This document shows positions 1-7,843 of a DNA stretch of 21,971 bases, piece by piece. The stretch's first letter is position 1. The number at the start of each line of letters is the position of its first letter. A program made the position numbers and the translations under genes. This DNA is from Phytohabitans sp036906915 (GTDB lineage: Bacteria; Actinomycetota; Actinomycetes; Mycobacteriales; Micromonosporaceae). The stretch is taken from positions 1 through 21,971 of the forward strand of contig NZ_JBAKHX010000106.1 in NCBI RefSeq assembly GCF_036906915.1. The letters are read 5' to 3'. Under the pieces are notes generated by a model. That model saw nothing but the letters and a program-made list of their open reading frames with translations, was not told where the DNA came from and searched no databases.

Positions 1-4
1 TGCA

Positions 5-65
5 TCGATCAAGGGCAAACGCACGTGGAAAAGAGATCGAACCACGTGCGTTTGCCCTTGATCGA
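5..65. repeat. Long-palindrome element, copy 1
   Basis: A perfect 24-bp inverted repeat (arms 5-28 and 42-65) encloses a 13-nt A-rich loop with a GAGATC core. The arms start with the GATCAAGGGC half-site and end in GCACGTGG by the loop. It is nearly identical to copy 4 (9552-9629), and its right flank (GATCGACGGGAGAAGGGGCGC-like) is shared too, so the repeated unit is longer than the hairpin. No U-tract follows, so a classical intrinsic terminator is not indicated. Any outer left half-arm, seen 19 bp upstream in copies 3-5, would lie outside the window. Confidence 0.9.
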
Positions 66-74
66 CGGGAGAAG

Positions 75-122
75 GGGCGCTCCGGCGGGCGCTCCGGCGG
101 GCGCTCCGGCGGGCGCTCCGGC
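75..122. repeat. 12-bp tandem repeat, four copies
   Basis: Four exact head-to-tail copies of GGGCGCTCCGGC follow copy 1 of the palindromic element. On the minus strand they would encode an Ala-Gly-Ala-Pro repeat. I see no gene context for that, so I read it as a non-coding minisatellite. Confidence 0.9.
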
Positions 123-171
123 GGGGCGCGGGGCGTGCGGCTGGTAGTGGGGCGCTGGGTGGGGGAGGGGT

Positions 172-200
172 CTCCACATTGCTCCACTCCGCGGGTGGAG
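172..200. promoter_or_regulatory. MraZ-box-like cluster A
   Basis: CTCCA occurs at 172-176 and 182-186, spaced by exactly 10 bp, followed by TGGAG at 196-200, the inverse orientation. CTCCA is the reverse complement of the TGGAG boxes in front of mraZ. The 10-bp phasing matches the TGGGN-N5-TGGGN layout known for MraZ binding. Function here is inferred: it may be a second MraZ site, possibly serving a leftward promoter. Confidence 0.4.
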
Positions 201-286
201 GGGTCCTGATCGCTGGCGGTATGTCCGAGTTGGGGTACCGGGTTCGTGCCATGTCTGATAGCAGACGCTCGGCGGCCTGCATAGCC

Positions 287-301
287 CTCCACTCCGCTCC
301 A
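287..301 (-). promoter_or_regulatory. MraZ-box-like cluster B (minus orientation)
   Basis: CTCCA at 287-291 and 297-301 reads as two TGGAG boxes on the minus strand with exact 10-bp spacing. This repeats the geometry of the mraZ-proximal operator at 366-390 in the opposite orientation. It is a candidate auxiliary MraZ site, assigned only on motif and phasing. Confidence 0.4.
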
Positions 302-358
302 CCCCTTCTGACGTGCGGTTTTGCGAATCGGGCCTGCGCTGTTTGTCCCCCATTCCGG

Positions 359-386
359 TTGCGGGTGGAGGGAAGTGGAGTACAGT
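359..386 (+). promoter_or_regulatory. Candidate mraZ promoter
   Basis: A -35-like TTGCGG (359-364) and a -10-like TACAGT (381-386) are separated by 16 bp, an acceptable spacing for a housekeeping sigma factor. The spacer and the -10 are covered by the three TGGAG/TGGGG boxes, which would fit a promoter under MraZ control. The hexamers match the consensus only partly, so this is a proposal. Transcription would start about 80 bases before the mraZ ATG. Confidence 0.4.
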
Positions 387-390
387 GGGG
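366..390 (+). promoter_or_regulatory. MraZ operator (three 10-bp-phased boxes)
   Basis: TGGAG (366-370), TGGAG (376-380) and TGGGG (386-390) form three direct repeats with identical 5-bp spacers. MraZ proteins are known to bind arrays of TGGGN-type repeats with 10-bp periodicity upstream of their own operon, so this is very likely the autoregulatory site of the cluster. It lies 86-110 bp before the mraZ start codon and overlaps the presumed promoter core. Confidence 0.75.
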
Positions 391-475
391 CGCAATGGCG
401 AGGCCGGGAGGCCGCGCCGGCCCCGGGGGATGAGCGGCTCCGCGAAAGCCGCGCAGAGGCAAGGGGGTGGGCCGG

Positions 476-907
476 ATGTTTCTCGGCACACACACCCCGC
501 GCCTGGACGAAAAGGGCCGGCTGATCCTTCCGGCGAAGTTCCGAGATGAGCTGGCGGGAGGTGTCGTGATCACTAAAGGGCAGGAGCGCTGCCTCTACGT
601 CTTTCCGACGCCTGAGTTCCAGCGCATAGCGGACCAGTTGCGCGAGCAGCCGATGACCCACAAGGCAGCTCGGGCATACAGCCGGGTGTTCTTCGCGAGC
701 GCCCATGACGAGGTGCCCGACAAGCAGGGCCGGGTGACGATCCCGGGCCACCTGCGGGAGTACGCCGGGCTCAGCCGTGAACTCGTCGTGATCGGGGCAA
801 GCAGCCGGGTGGAGATCTGGGACAAGCAAGCGTGGGAAACCTACCTCGCGGAGAGCGAAGACGACTTCGCCGACATCGAGGAGGGGGTGCTGCCCGGGGG
901 ACTGTAG
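476..907 (+). CDS. mraZ: Transcriptional regulator MraZ
   Basis: This 143-residue protein has two SpoVT/AbrB-type half-domains: DEKGRLILPAKFRDEL at residues 11-26 and PDKQGRVTIPGHLREYAGL around 81-99. Each carries the D-x-x-G-R signature of MraZ. The family forms a ring-shaped DNA-binding oligomer that controls transcription of the dcw operon, and the TGGAG array at 366-390 is the likely target. I start at ATG 476 because MFLGTHTPRLDEKGRL is the usual N-terminus and AAGGGGG (461-467) sits 8 bases ahead. An in-frame GTG at 467 overlaps that ribosome site and is rejected. The gene is separated from rsmH by 174 bp with two hairpins. Confidence 0.96.
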   Translation: MFLGTHTPRLDEKGRLILPAKFRDELAGGVVITKGQERCLYVFPTPEFQRIADQLREQPMTHKAARAYSRVFFASAHDEVPDKQGRVTIPGHLREYAGLSRELVVIGASSRVEIWDKQAWETYLAESEDDFADIEEGVLPGGL

Positions 908-947
908 CGGTGGTCGCCGTACTGCGAGATCTCCAGCCGCTCGCGCA

Positions 948-1010
948 CCTGGCATCTCTTCCCCGATGCCAGGCGTACCCATCCCGCGGGGGCGGGAAAG
1001 AGCGGATGGG
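948..1010 (+). other. Two hairpins between mraZ and rsmH
   Basis: CCTGGCATC (948-956) pairs with GATGCCAGG (965-973) around an 8-base loop. CCCAT (978-982) plus CCCGC (983-987) can pair with GCGGG (992-996) and ATGGG (1006-1010) as a second stem. No T-run follows either. They could attenuate read-through from mraZ into the cell wall genes or protect RNA ends. This is the only sizeable gap in the first half of the operon. Role inferred only. Confidence 0.45.
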
Positions 1011-1081
1011 GATCTGGCAGTACGGCGTACGGCGCTTCAGGCACCGGGCGCATGTGGGACGACGCGGGTCTGGGGGTCGAC

Positions 1082-2194
1082 ATGGGGGAGCTTCGCGGTA
1101 CGCATGTACCCGTGGCGCTCGACCGATGCCTCAGCCTGCTCGGGCCCGCGCTCAACCGTGAAGACGAGCATGAGCCGACCGTCTACGTCGACGCGACGCT
1201 CGGCCTCGGCGGGCACGCGGAGGCGGTGCTGGCCGCACACCCTCGGACCGTCCTCATCGGACTGGACCGGGACCAGGAGGCCCTGGCGCACGCCCGGGCG
1301 CGGCTGGAACCGTACGCGAACCGCACGCACCTTGTCCACGCGGTTTACGACGAGCTGCCGGACGTGCTGGCGCTACTCGGTTTCGAGCGGATCGACGGCG
1401 TGCTGTTCGACCTCGGTGTCTCGTCACTGCAGCTCGACGCGCCCGACCGCGGGTTCGCCTACGCGCAGGACGCGCCGCTGGACATGCGAATGGACCAGAG
1501 CCGCGGGATCACCGCCGAGGAGGTCGTCAACACGTACCGCGTCCCGGAGCTGACCCGGGTGCTGCGGGTGTACGGCGAGGAGAAGTTCGCCGCGCGGATC
1601 GCCAGCGCGATCGCGCGGGAGCGGGCAAAGGCGCCCATCACCTCGTCAGCGCTGCTGGCCGCGCTCGTGCGGGACGCCATCCCGGCGGCCGCCCGGCGCA
1701 CCGGTGGCCACCCGGCGAAGCGTTCGTTCCAGGCGTTGCGCATCGAGGTCAACGGGGAACTGGCGGCGCTGGAGTCAGCGCTGCCGGCGGCTCTCGATGC
1801 GCTCGCGCTGGGCGGTCGCGTGGTGGTGCTGTCCTACCACTCGCTGGAGGACCGGATCACCAAGCGGGCGCTCGCTGCGCGGGCACACAGTACTGGTCCG
1901 GTCGACCTGCCGGTCGAACTGCCGGGCAGCGGTCCGACGCTGCGGCTCCTCACCCGCGGCGCCGAACTGCCGAGCGACGAAGAGGTCGCAGCAAACCCGC
2001 GCGCCGCCTCGGTGCGGTTGCGGGCCGCCGAGCGTATCGACGGGTCTACGGGAATCGACCGGTCAGGAGGCAGAGCCGCCCGCGAACGGCCGCGCCGCCG
2101 GATTCCGCCGTTACGCCAACCACAACAGTCCAAACAGGACGGAGGATACGCGTCGCGCCAAGGGGACAAGCAAGACAAGGGGGAGGCGACATGA
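1082..2194 (+). CDS. rsmH: 16S rRNA m4C1402 methyltransferase RsmH
   Basis: The 370-residue protein (formerly MraW) N4-methylates C1402 of 16S rRNA using S-adenosylmethionine, in the cytoplasm. Visible family motifs are the SAM-binding DATLGLGGHAEAVL (residues 37-50), GLDRD (60-64), GVLFDLGVSSLQLD (106-119), DAPLDMRMD (130-138), PAKRSFQALRIEVNGEL (211-227) and YHSLEDR (252-258). It is longer than the roughly 313-residue E. coli protein because of an Arg/Lys/Gln-rich tail after about residue 320. I chose ATG 1082 because MGELRGTHVPVALDR is the usual beginning and a GGGGG tract precedes it. ATG 1052, ten codons upstream, is the alternative and lacks a clear ribosome site. The stop overlaps the ftsL start (ATGA). 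Confidence 0.95.
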   Translation: MGELRGTHVPVALDRCLSLLGPALNREDEHEPTVYVDATLGLGGHAEAVLAAHPRTVLIGLDRDQEALAHARARLEPYANRTHLVHAVYDELPDVLALLGFERIDGVLFDLGVSSLQLDAPDRGFAYAQDAPLDMRMDQSRGITAEEVVNTYRVPELTRVLRVYGEEKFAARIASAIARERAKAPITSSALLAALVRDAIPAAARRTGGHPAKRSFQALRIEVNGELAALESALPAALDALALGGRVVVLSYHSLEDRITKRALAARAHSTGPVDLPVELPGSGPTLRLLTRGAELPSDEEVAANPRAASVRLRAAERIDGSTGIDRSGGRAARERPRRRIPPLRQPQQSKQDGGYASRQGDKQDKGEAT

Positions 2195-2676
2195 GCGTCA
2201 ACAAGCGCAACGCACCGCGGTCGGGGGGCCGGACCGCGGCGCAGCACCAGATCATTGGCAACAACGCACTTCAGCCGGAGCCGAGCGAGAGCCAGCCGGC
2301 CCGGACCCAGTCGTGGCTGCGCGTCGCGCCGCCACTGCCGGTGTCCGTGCCGCGGGCGCCGTTCATCGCGCTGATCCTGGTGGTCGTCGTCGGCGGGGTG
2401 CTCGGCATCCTGCTGGTCAACACCAAGATCAACGAGAACGCGTTCCGGCTGGAGAAGCTCCAGCAGTCGCAGAACGCACTCGACATCCGGGAGCAGCAGC
2501 TGGAGCAGGAGATCGCCACGGCGGAAGACCCGGGCACGCTGATCGCGGCGGCGAAGAAGCTCGGCCTCGTGCCGGGTACGCCGGCGCAGATCCGGCTGCC
2601 GGACGGGCGGGTCACCGGCGTGCCTCAGCCGGCGAACGGCCAGCCGGCGATCACCAGCCAGGGCGCGGGGCGGTAG
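2191..2676 (+). CDS. ftsL: Cell division protein FtsL
   Basis: This 161-residue bitopic membrane protein has a cytoplasmic N-terminus of about 56 residues rich in Q, P and S. One transmembrane helix follows (about 57-76, FIALILVVVVGGVLGILLVN), then a short coiled coil with heptad leucines (about 80-115), and a Pro/Gly-rich tail. FtsL proteins are poorly conserved. The call rests on this topology and on the position between rsmH and ftsI, the canonical ftsL slot. It should join FtsQ and FtsI/FtsW in the divisome. The 'GLVPGTPAQIRLPDGRV' segment after the coil resembles the septum-initiator family. It starts by a 4-bp overlap with rsmH and GGGAGG lies ahead of the ATG. Confidence 0.85.
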   Translation: MSVNKRNAPRSGGRTAAQHQIIGNNALQPEPSESQPARTQSWLRVAPPLPVSVPRAPFIALILVVVVGGVLGILLVNTKINENAFRLEKLQQSQNALDIREQQLEQEIATAEDPGTLIAAAKKLGLVPGTPAQIRLPDGRVTGVPQPANGQPAITSQGAGR

Positions 2677-2679
2677 CCG

Positions 2680-4905
2680 ATGCCGCAGCGGCCAGAAGAG
2701 CCGCGCCGGGGTTCGACGGAGCCCCGGCGCGGTTCCGGCCATGGGGACGGTGACGGGTTCGCCGGTATCTCCGAGGCGCGGGCGTACACGCCACGTGGGC
2801 GCACGGTACGTGACCGTACGCCGCGCAGCAGCCGCACGTCCGACCCGTTCCGGCCGGCGTTGCAGGTCGTCGAGGGGGGCGGCCGGCAGCGCCGAGGTGC
2901 GGAGCCGGAGGAGCGCGAAGACGAGGCTGCCGGGGTACCGGCGCCGCGCAAGCGGACCCCGCAGCGTGCCGGCCGCGACCAGGCCGCGCCCCGCGAGGAT
3001 TCGCCGCGCGGCCGCGCCGGCACGGCGGGCCGCACACCCGGCGCTACCAAGGCGGCGAAGCCAGCCACCAAGGCCGCCAGGCCCGCGACCAAGCCCGCGA
3101 CCAGGCCCGCGAAGTCGGCCAAGCCGGTCAAGAGCGGCAAGCCGCGCCGCCCACCGGGCCCGCCGAAGCTCGCCGACTCCCGGCGCCGGCTCCGCGTCGG
3201 CACCGTGCTGGCGCTAACGCTCTTCGCCACCGTGGGCATCCGTCTGGTGGCGTTGCAGTTCACCGACTCGCCGACGTTCGCGGCGAAAGGGCTCGACGAT
3301 CGGCTTGCCCGCGTCGACCTGCCCGCGCCGCGCGGCGCCATCTACGACCGCAACGGCGCCGTACTCGCCCACAGCGTCGAGGCGCGGTACGTAGCCGTCG
3401 ACCCCGAGCTGGTCAAGGATCCGGCGAAGACGGCAGCCGCGCTGTCGCCGCTGCTCGGCATCCCGCAGTCGGAGCTGGTCGGGATGCTTCGCAAGCGCAC
3501 CCAGCCAGGCGGCGGGGCGTCGCGGTTCGAGTACCTGGTGCGAGGCGTCGACATCGCCACCGGCGACCGGGTCAAGGCGCTCGAACTGCCCGAGATCATC
3601 GTGAAGCGGGACGAGCGCCGCGAGGTGCCCGGGCACGACCTCGCCGCCAACGTCATCGGCTTCACCGGCGAGGGCCTGAACGGCCTGGAGGGGATCGAGG
3701 CGCGCTACGACGAGCTGTTGCGGGGCGTGAACGGCAAGCGCGTGTACGAGATCGGAAACGGCAACCTGGCCGCCGAGATCCCCGGTGGGTACCGCAAGGA
3801 GACCAAGGCGCAGCCGGGCAGCTCGCTGGAGCTCACGATCGACCGCGACCTGCAGTACACGGTGCAGCACATCCTCGCCGAGAACATGGCGCGCGTGAAG
3901 GCGACCACCGGGGCGGCCGTGGTGCTCGACGTGCGCACCGGTGAAGTGCTGGCCCAGGCCAGCCACCCGGTGTACGACGCCGCGGACTGGAAGAAGAGCA
4001 AGTCGTCCGACCGGGACGACGCGGCGAGCAGCTTCGTGGTCGACCCGGGCTCGGTGCACAAGGCGATCACGGTCGGGGCGGCGCTCCAGGAGGGTGCGAT
4101 CACGCCGGATTCGACGATCCTCGTCGAGCCGAGGATCACGAGGGGTGGGAAGCCGTTCACGGACACCCACCCGCCGCCCGGCTACAAGGCGACGCTGATG
4201 ACGATCCCGGGCATCCTGGCGTACTCGTCGAATATCGGCACGATCCACATCGCGGACAAGCTGGGCGCCGAGAAGCTGGTCGAGTACCAGAAGAAGTTCG
4301 GGCTCGGCTCGGCGACCGGCGAAGGCGTGCCGGGCGAGGCGACCGGGCGGGTGCTGGAGCCCAAGGACTGGAGCGGCTCGGCGTCCGGCTCCGTGCCGAT
4401 CGGGCACAGCGTCGACGTGACACCGCTGCAGATGGCCGCCGCGTACGCCACGATCGCCAACGACGGCGTCTGGGTGCAGCCCCACCTGGTGCGGGAGACG
4501 ATCGCGCCCGGCGGCGAGCGCACGCCGGCCACCGCGCCGCAGACCCGGCAGGTGCTCAGCGCCGACAACGCCAAGGCGCTGCGGCAGATGCTGGAGGCCG
4601 TGGTGACGGTGCCGGAGGCCACCGGCCGCAAGGCGGCGGTGCCCGGATACCGGGTGGCGGGCAAGACGGGCACCGGGTCGCGGGTGGTGAACGGGCAGTA
4701 CGTGTCCGGGGCGGTGGCGTCGTTCGTGGGAATGGCGCCGGTCGAGAATCCCCGGTACGTGATCGCCGTGTTCGCCCACGTGCCGGCCGGCGAAGGCGGC
4801 GATGTCGCGGCTCCGGCGTTCAGCCAGATGATGGCGTACACCCTGACGCACTACCGGGTGCCCGCCACCAGCACGAAGCCGCCCAAGTTCACCGTGTACC
4901 CCTGA
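2680..4905 (+). CDS. ftsI: Division-specific peptidoglycan transpeptidase FtsI (PBP3)
   Basis: This 741-residue class B penicillin-binding protein crosslinks septal peptidoglycan. A long basic cytoplasmic region (1-170) ends in a Lys/Ala/Pro-rich stretch (about 120-156) and is followed by one transmembrane helix (about 172-193). The dimerisation domain contains APRGAIYDRNGAVLA (216-230). The transpeptidase domain has the active-site SVHK (Ser458, Lys461), SSN (516-518) and KTGTG (662-666). All three penicillin-binding motifs are present, so it should be active. The N-terminal extension is far longer than in E. coli FtsI. ATG 2680 follows the ftsL stop by 3 bases with GGGGCGG upstream. Partners are expected to be FtsW, encoded downstream, and FtsL and FtsQ. 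Confidence 0.96.
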   Translation: MPQRPEEPRRGSTEPRRGSGHGDGDGFAGISEARAYTPRGRTVRDRTPRSSRTSDPFRPALQVVEGGGRQRRGAEPEEREDEAAGVPAPRKRTPQRAGRDQAAPREDSPRGRAGTAGRTPGATKAAKPATKAARPATKPATRPAKSAKPVKSGKPRRPPGPPKLADSRRRLRVGTVLALTLFATVGIRLVALQFTDSPTFAAKGLDDRLARVDLPAPRGAIYDRNGAVLAHSVEARYVAVDPELVKDPAKTAAALSPLLGIPQSELVGMLRKRTQPGGGASRFEYLVRGVDIATGDRVKALELPEIIVKRDERREVPGHDLAANVIGFTGEGLNGLEGIEARYDELLRGVNGKRVYEIGNGNLAAEIPGGYRKETKAQPGSSLELTIDRDLQYTVQHILAENMARVKATTGAAVVLDVRTGEVLAQASHPVYDAADWKKSKSSDRDDAASSFVVDPGSVHKAITVGAALQEGAITPDSTILVEPRITRGGKPFTDTHPPPGYKATLMTIPGILAYSSNIGTIHIADKLGAEKLVEYQKKFGLGSATGEGVPGEATGRVLEPKDWSGSASGSVPIGHSVDVTPLQMAAAYATIANDGVWVQPHLVRETIAPGGERTPATAPQTRQVLSADNAKALRQMLEAVVTVPEATGRKAAVPGYRVAGKTGTGSRVVNGQYVSGAVASFVGMAPVENPRYVIAVFAHVPAGEGGDVAAPAFSQMMAYTLTHYRVPATSTKPPKFTVYP

Positions 4906-4941
4906 CGGGAGTGGCTGTGCGCCTGCCCGGCGGGCAACGGG

Positions 4942-4955
4942 TAGGGTCTAGCGCC
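4942..4955 (+). promoter_or_regulatory. Candidate internal promoter, leaderless murE
   Basis: A TAnnnT-type hexamer TAGGGT (4942-4947) lies 8 bases before GTG 4956, the spacing expected if transcription begins at the start codon. No Shine-Dalgarno sequence fits that GTG, which supports a leaderless message, common in actinobacteria. No good -35 is visible. Confidence 0.35.
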
Positions 4956-6464
4956 GTGCCCGGCAATCTTCGCCCCCGCACCGCGACGCCCCGCGCGTTC
5001 GCCGAGCTCGCGGAGCTGATCTCAGCCCCGCGGCCCGCCGGCGACGCGCCCGGGCCGCTGGTCAGTGGCGTCACGCACGCCAGCGACGCGGTCCGGCCCG
5101 GTGACCTGTTCGCCGCGCTGCCGGGCGCTCGCCGGCACGGCCGGGACTTCGTACCGGCGGCCGCCGCCGCGGGCGCGGTGGCGGTGCTGACCGACAAGGC
5201 GGGGGCACCCGCGGCCGCCAAAGCGGAACTGCCCGCGCTCGTCGTGCCGGACCCTCGCGCCGTGCTCGGCACGCTCGCCGCCGCCGTCTACGGCGACCCG
5301 ACCGCGCACATGCCGGTCATCGGCATCACCGGCACCGCCGGCAAGACCTCGACGGCGTACCTCCTCGAGTCCGGCCTGCGCGCCGCTGGCCACGTGACCG
5401 GGCTGATCGGCACCGTGGAGACCCGCCTCGGCGACCTCGTCGTCGAGAGTGTGCGCACCACGCCCGAGGCCACCGACCTGCACGCGCTGCTGGCCGTGGC
5501 CCGCGAGCACGGCGTGACCGCCGTCGTCATGGAGGTCTCCAGTCACGCGCTGGCGATGGGCCGGGTCGGCGGGGTGCGGTTCGCGGCCGGCGGTTACACC
5601 AACTTCGGCCTGGACCACCTGGACTTCCACACCGACATCGACGACTACTTCGCCGCCAAGGCCAAGCTCTTTGACGGGCGGTGCCGGGTGGAGGTACTCA
5701 ACCTGGACGATCCCTCGCTGGACCCGCTGATGAAGCCCACCACGGTGACGTACTCGGCCGTCGGAAACCCCGACGCGACCTGGCACGCCGCCGACGTTTC
5801 CGGCGATGCCTACAAGCAGGTTTTCACGGCGATCGGGCCGGAGGTGCGCGTCGAGGCCGGGGTGGCGCTGCCCGGCCTCCACAACGTCGCCAACGCGCTG
5901 CTCGCGATAGCGATGCTCGACGGGGTGGGCGTCGCACCGGGCACCGCCGCGCGGGGCGTGGCCGCCTGCCCAGGCGTACCAGGCCGGCTGGAACGGGTCG
6001 ACTCGCCAGGACCGGTCCTCGGCGTGGTCGACTACGCGCACAAGCCCGACGCGATCGTGGCGGCGCTGATCGCGCTGCGCCAGCTGGCCACCGCGCGCGG
6101 CGGCCAGCTGATCTGCGTGATCGGGGCGGGCGGCGACCGCGACCGCGGCAAGCGGCCACTCATGGGCGCCGCCGCGGGCCGGGGCGCCGACCTGGTGGTG
6201 GTCACCGACGACAACCCCCGCACCGAAGACCCGGCGGCCATCCGCCGCGAGGTGCTAGCGGGCGCCGCCCGCACGGCTGCCAAGGTCATCGAGGTGGCCG
6301 GCCGCCGCGCCGCCATCGACGAGGCCGTGCGGCTGGCGTCACCCGGCGACGTGGTCGCCGTGCTGGGTAAGGGACACGAGCGAGGCCAGGAGGTGGGCGG
6401 CGACGTGCTGCCGTTCGACGACCGTGTGGAGTTGGCTGCGGCTTTGACGGGGGCCGGCGCATGA
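4956..6464 (+). CDS. murE: UDP-MurNAc-L-Ala-D-Glu:meso-DAP ligase MurE
   Basis: This cytoplasmic ATP-dependent Mur ligase of 502 residues adds the third stem-peptide residue. From GTG 4956 it shows the P-loop GTAGKTS (126-132), TTPEATDLH, MEVSSHAL, YTNFGLDHLDFH and the carbamylated-lysine region YFAAKAKLF (around Lys235). It also has GRLERVD, VVDYAHKPDA, and the DNPR motif (419-422) that selects meso-diaminopimelate over lysine. I prefer GTG 4956, placed behind a -10-like box. The longer GTG at 4911 directly abuts its only purine-rich stretch and adds 15 unconvincing residues. It follows ftsI after 50 bp and overlaps murF by ATGA. Confidence 0.95.
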   Translation: MPGNLRPRTATPRAFAELAELISAPRPAGDAPGPLVSGVTHASDAVRPGDLFAALPGARRHGRDFVPAAAAAGAVAVLTDKAGAPAAAKAELPALVVPDPRAVLGTLAAAVYGDPTAHMPVIGITGTAGKTSTAYLLESGLRAAGHVTGLIGTVETRLGDLVVESVRTTPEATDLHALLAVAREHGVTAVVMEVSSHALAMGRVGGVRFAAGGYTNFGLDHLDFHTDIDDYFAAKAKLFDGRCRVEVLNLDDPSLDPLMKPTTVTYSAVGNPDATWHAADVSGDAYKQVFTAIGPEVRVEAGVALPGLHNVANALLAIAMLDGVGVAPGTAARGVAACPGVPGRLERVDSPGPVLGVVDYAHKPDAIVAALIALRQLATARGGQLICVIGAGGDRDRGKRPLMGAAAGRGADLVVVTDDNPRTEDPAAIRREVLAGAARTAAKVIEVAGRRAAIDEAVRLASPGDVVAVLGKGHERGQEVGGDVLPFDDRVELAAALTGAGA

Positions 6465-7843
6465 TCCCCATGACGCTCGCGGAGGTCGCCGCCGCGGTGG
6501 GCGGCCAGCTGGTCGGTGCCGATCCGGGGGTACGCGTCACCGGCGGCGTCGAGTTCGACTCGCGCAAGGTGGCGGCGGGCGGGCTTTTCGTGGCCTTTCC
6601 GGGCGAGAAGGTAGACGGCCACGACTACGCGGCCGCCGCCGTCGATGCCGGCGCCGTCGCGGTCCTGGCCAGTCGTCCCGTACCGGTGCCGCACGTGCTC
6701 GTCGGCGACCAGCTCGACGCGATGGCCGCCTTGGCGCGGGCGGCGGTCGAGCGGCTGCCCGAGCTGACCATCGTGGGGCTGACCGGCTCCTCCGGCAAGA
6801 CCACGACGAAAGACCTGATCGCGCAGCTGCTCGCCCGGCTGGGCCCGACGGTGGCGCCGCCCGGCTCGTTCAACAACGAGCTCGGCCACCCGTACACGGT
6901 GCTGCAGGCCGACGAGAAGACCCGCTTCCTGGTACTGGAGATGGGCACCCGCGGTCGCGGCGAAATCCGGTACCTGAGCGAGATCGCCCGCCCGCACACC
7001 GGCGTGGTGATCAACGTGGGCACGGCGCACATCGGTGAGTTCGGCTCGGCCGACGCGATCGCGGTGGCCAAGGGCGAGCTCGTCGAGGCGCTGCCCTCGG
7101 ACGGTGTCGCGGTCCTCAACGCCGACGACCCGCGAGTACGCGCCATGGCGTCACGGACCGACGCCCGCGTCGTACTGGCCGGCGAGTCCCCGGATGCCAC
7201 CGTGCGCGCCGCCGATGTGGTCATGGACGCTGGCCGCGCGGCGTACACGCTGGTCACGCCGTCGGGCAGCGCGCCGGTGCGGCTGGCGATCGCCGGGCGG
7301 CACCAGGTGGGCAACACGCTGCTCGCCGCGGCGGTCGCCCTTTCGTTCGGCTTCGACCTGCAAGACCTGGCGGTCGCGCTGTCCGAGCTTCGGCTCGTGT
7401 CCGCCCGGCGGATGGACGTCTTCGACCGTGCCGACGGTGTCACGGTCATCGACGACTCGTACAACGCCAACCCGTCCTCCACCTCGGCCGCCCTCCGCGC
7501 GCTGGTGTCGCTCGCTGCGGGGCGGCGCACCGTCGCGGTGCTCGGGTACATGGCCGAGTTGGGGGAGTTCGAGCGGGAGGGCCACGAGCAGGTCGGCCGG
7601 CTGGCCGCGGAACTGGGCGTCGACCGCCTGGTCGTGGTCGGCGAGAACGCATCGTCCATCCAGGACGGCGCGGCGGCGGTCGGTACGTGGGGAGGAGAAT
7701 CGGTGCTCGCAACCGATCAGGGCGAGGCCGTCGCAATGTTGCGGCAGGACCTGCGCCCCGGCGATGTGGTACTGGTGAAGGGCTCGCGGTACCGCACCTG
7801 GGACGTGGTCGACGCCCTCCGTCCTTCCGGGGCCTCTTCGTGA
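6461..7843 (+). CDS. murF: UDP-MurNAc-tripeptide D-Ala-D-Ala ligase MurF
   Basis: The 460-residue ligase adds D-Ala-D-Ala to the UDP-MurNAc tripeptide in the cytoplasm. Motifs include the N-terminal substrate domain signature FDSRKVAAGGLFVAFPGEKVDGH (residues about 32-54). The ATP-binding GLTGSSGKTTTK (106-117), NNELGHPYTVL, LEMGTRGRGEI, NVGTAHIGEFG, KGELVEAL and DDSYNANPSSTSAAL are also present. These are diagnostic of MurF rather than MurE or MurC. The start ATG 6461 overlaps the murE stop by 4 bp, implying translational coupling. ATG 6470 is a possible second start. The end overlaps the mraY start (GTGA). Confidence 0.96.
   Translation: MIPMTLAEVAAAVGGQLVGADPGVRVTGGVEFDSRKVAAGGLFVAFPGEKVDGHDYAAAAVDAGAVAVLASRPVPVPHVLVGDQLDAMAALARAAVERLPELTIVGLTGSSGKTTTKDLIAQLLARLGPTVAPPGSFNNELGHPYTVLQADEKTRFLVLEMGTRGRGEIRYLSEIARPHTGVVINVGTAHIGEFGSADAIAVAKGELVEALPSDGVAVLNADDPRVRAMASRTDARVVLAGESPDATVRAADVVMDAGRAAYTLVTPSGSAPVRLAIAGRHQVGNTLLAAAVALSFGFDLQDLAVALSELRLVSARRMDVFDRADGVTVIDDSYNANPSSTSAALRALVSLAAGRRTVAVLGYMAELGEFEREGHEQVGRLAAELGVDRLVVVGENASSIQDGAAAVGTWGGESVLATDQGEAVAMLRQDLRPGDVVLVKGSRYRTWDVVDALRPSGASS

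Larger units (their letters stand above)
1..475. other. Non-coding leader upstream of mraZ
   Basis: I see no convincing gene here. Open frames on both strands translate only repeats or low-complexity arginine/proline-rich sequence and lack ribosome binding sites. The stretch holds, in order, a long palindrome (5-65), a 12-bp tandem repeat (75-122), two clusters of CTCCA/TGGAG boxes (172-200 and 287-301), and the mraZ promoter with three phased TGGAG/TGGGG boxes (359-390). An untranslated leader of roughly 80 bases follows, up to the mraZ start. A gene on the minus strand beginning left of the window could share this region, but that cannot be seen. Confidence 0.7.

Noticed and set aside
9..491. 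Minus-strand frame of 160 residues over the window start
   Set aside because: It reads through the palindrome, the 12-bp repeat and the MraZ boxes, and has no ribosome site or recognisable domain.
3214..4851. Minus-strand frame of 545 residues opposite ftsI
   Set aside because: It is the antisense shadow of a GC-rich gene. The + strand encodes a complete transpeptidase with all motifs.
4911..4955. Upstream GTG start for murE
   Set aside because: No spaced ribosome site, and the extra 15 residues do not look like the family. GTG 4956 has a -10-like box at leaderless distance.
7687..7839. Longer N-terminus for mraY
   Set aside because: It lies inside murF in another frame. MraY homology begins at the GTG overlapping the murF stop.
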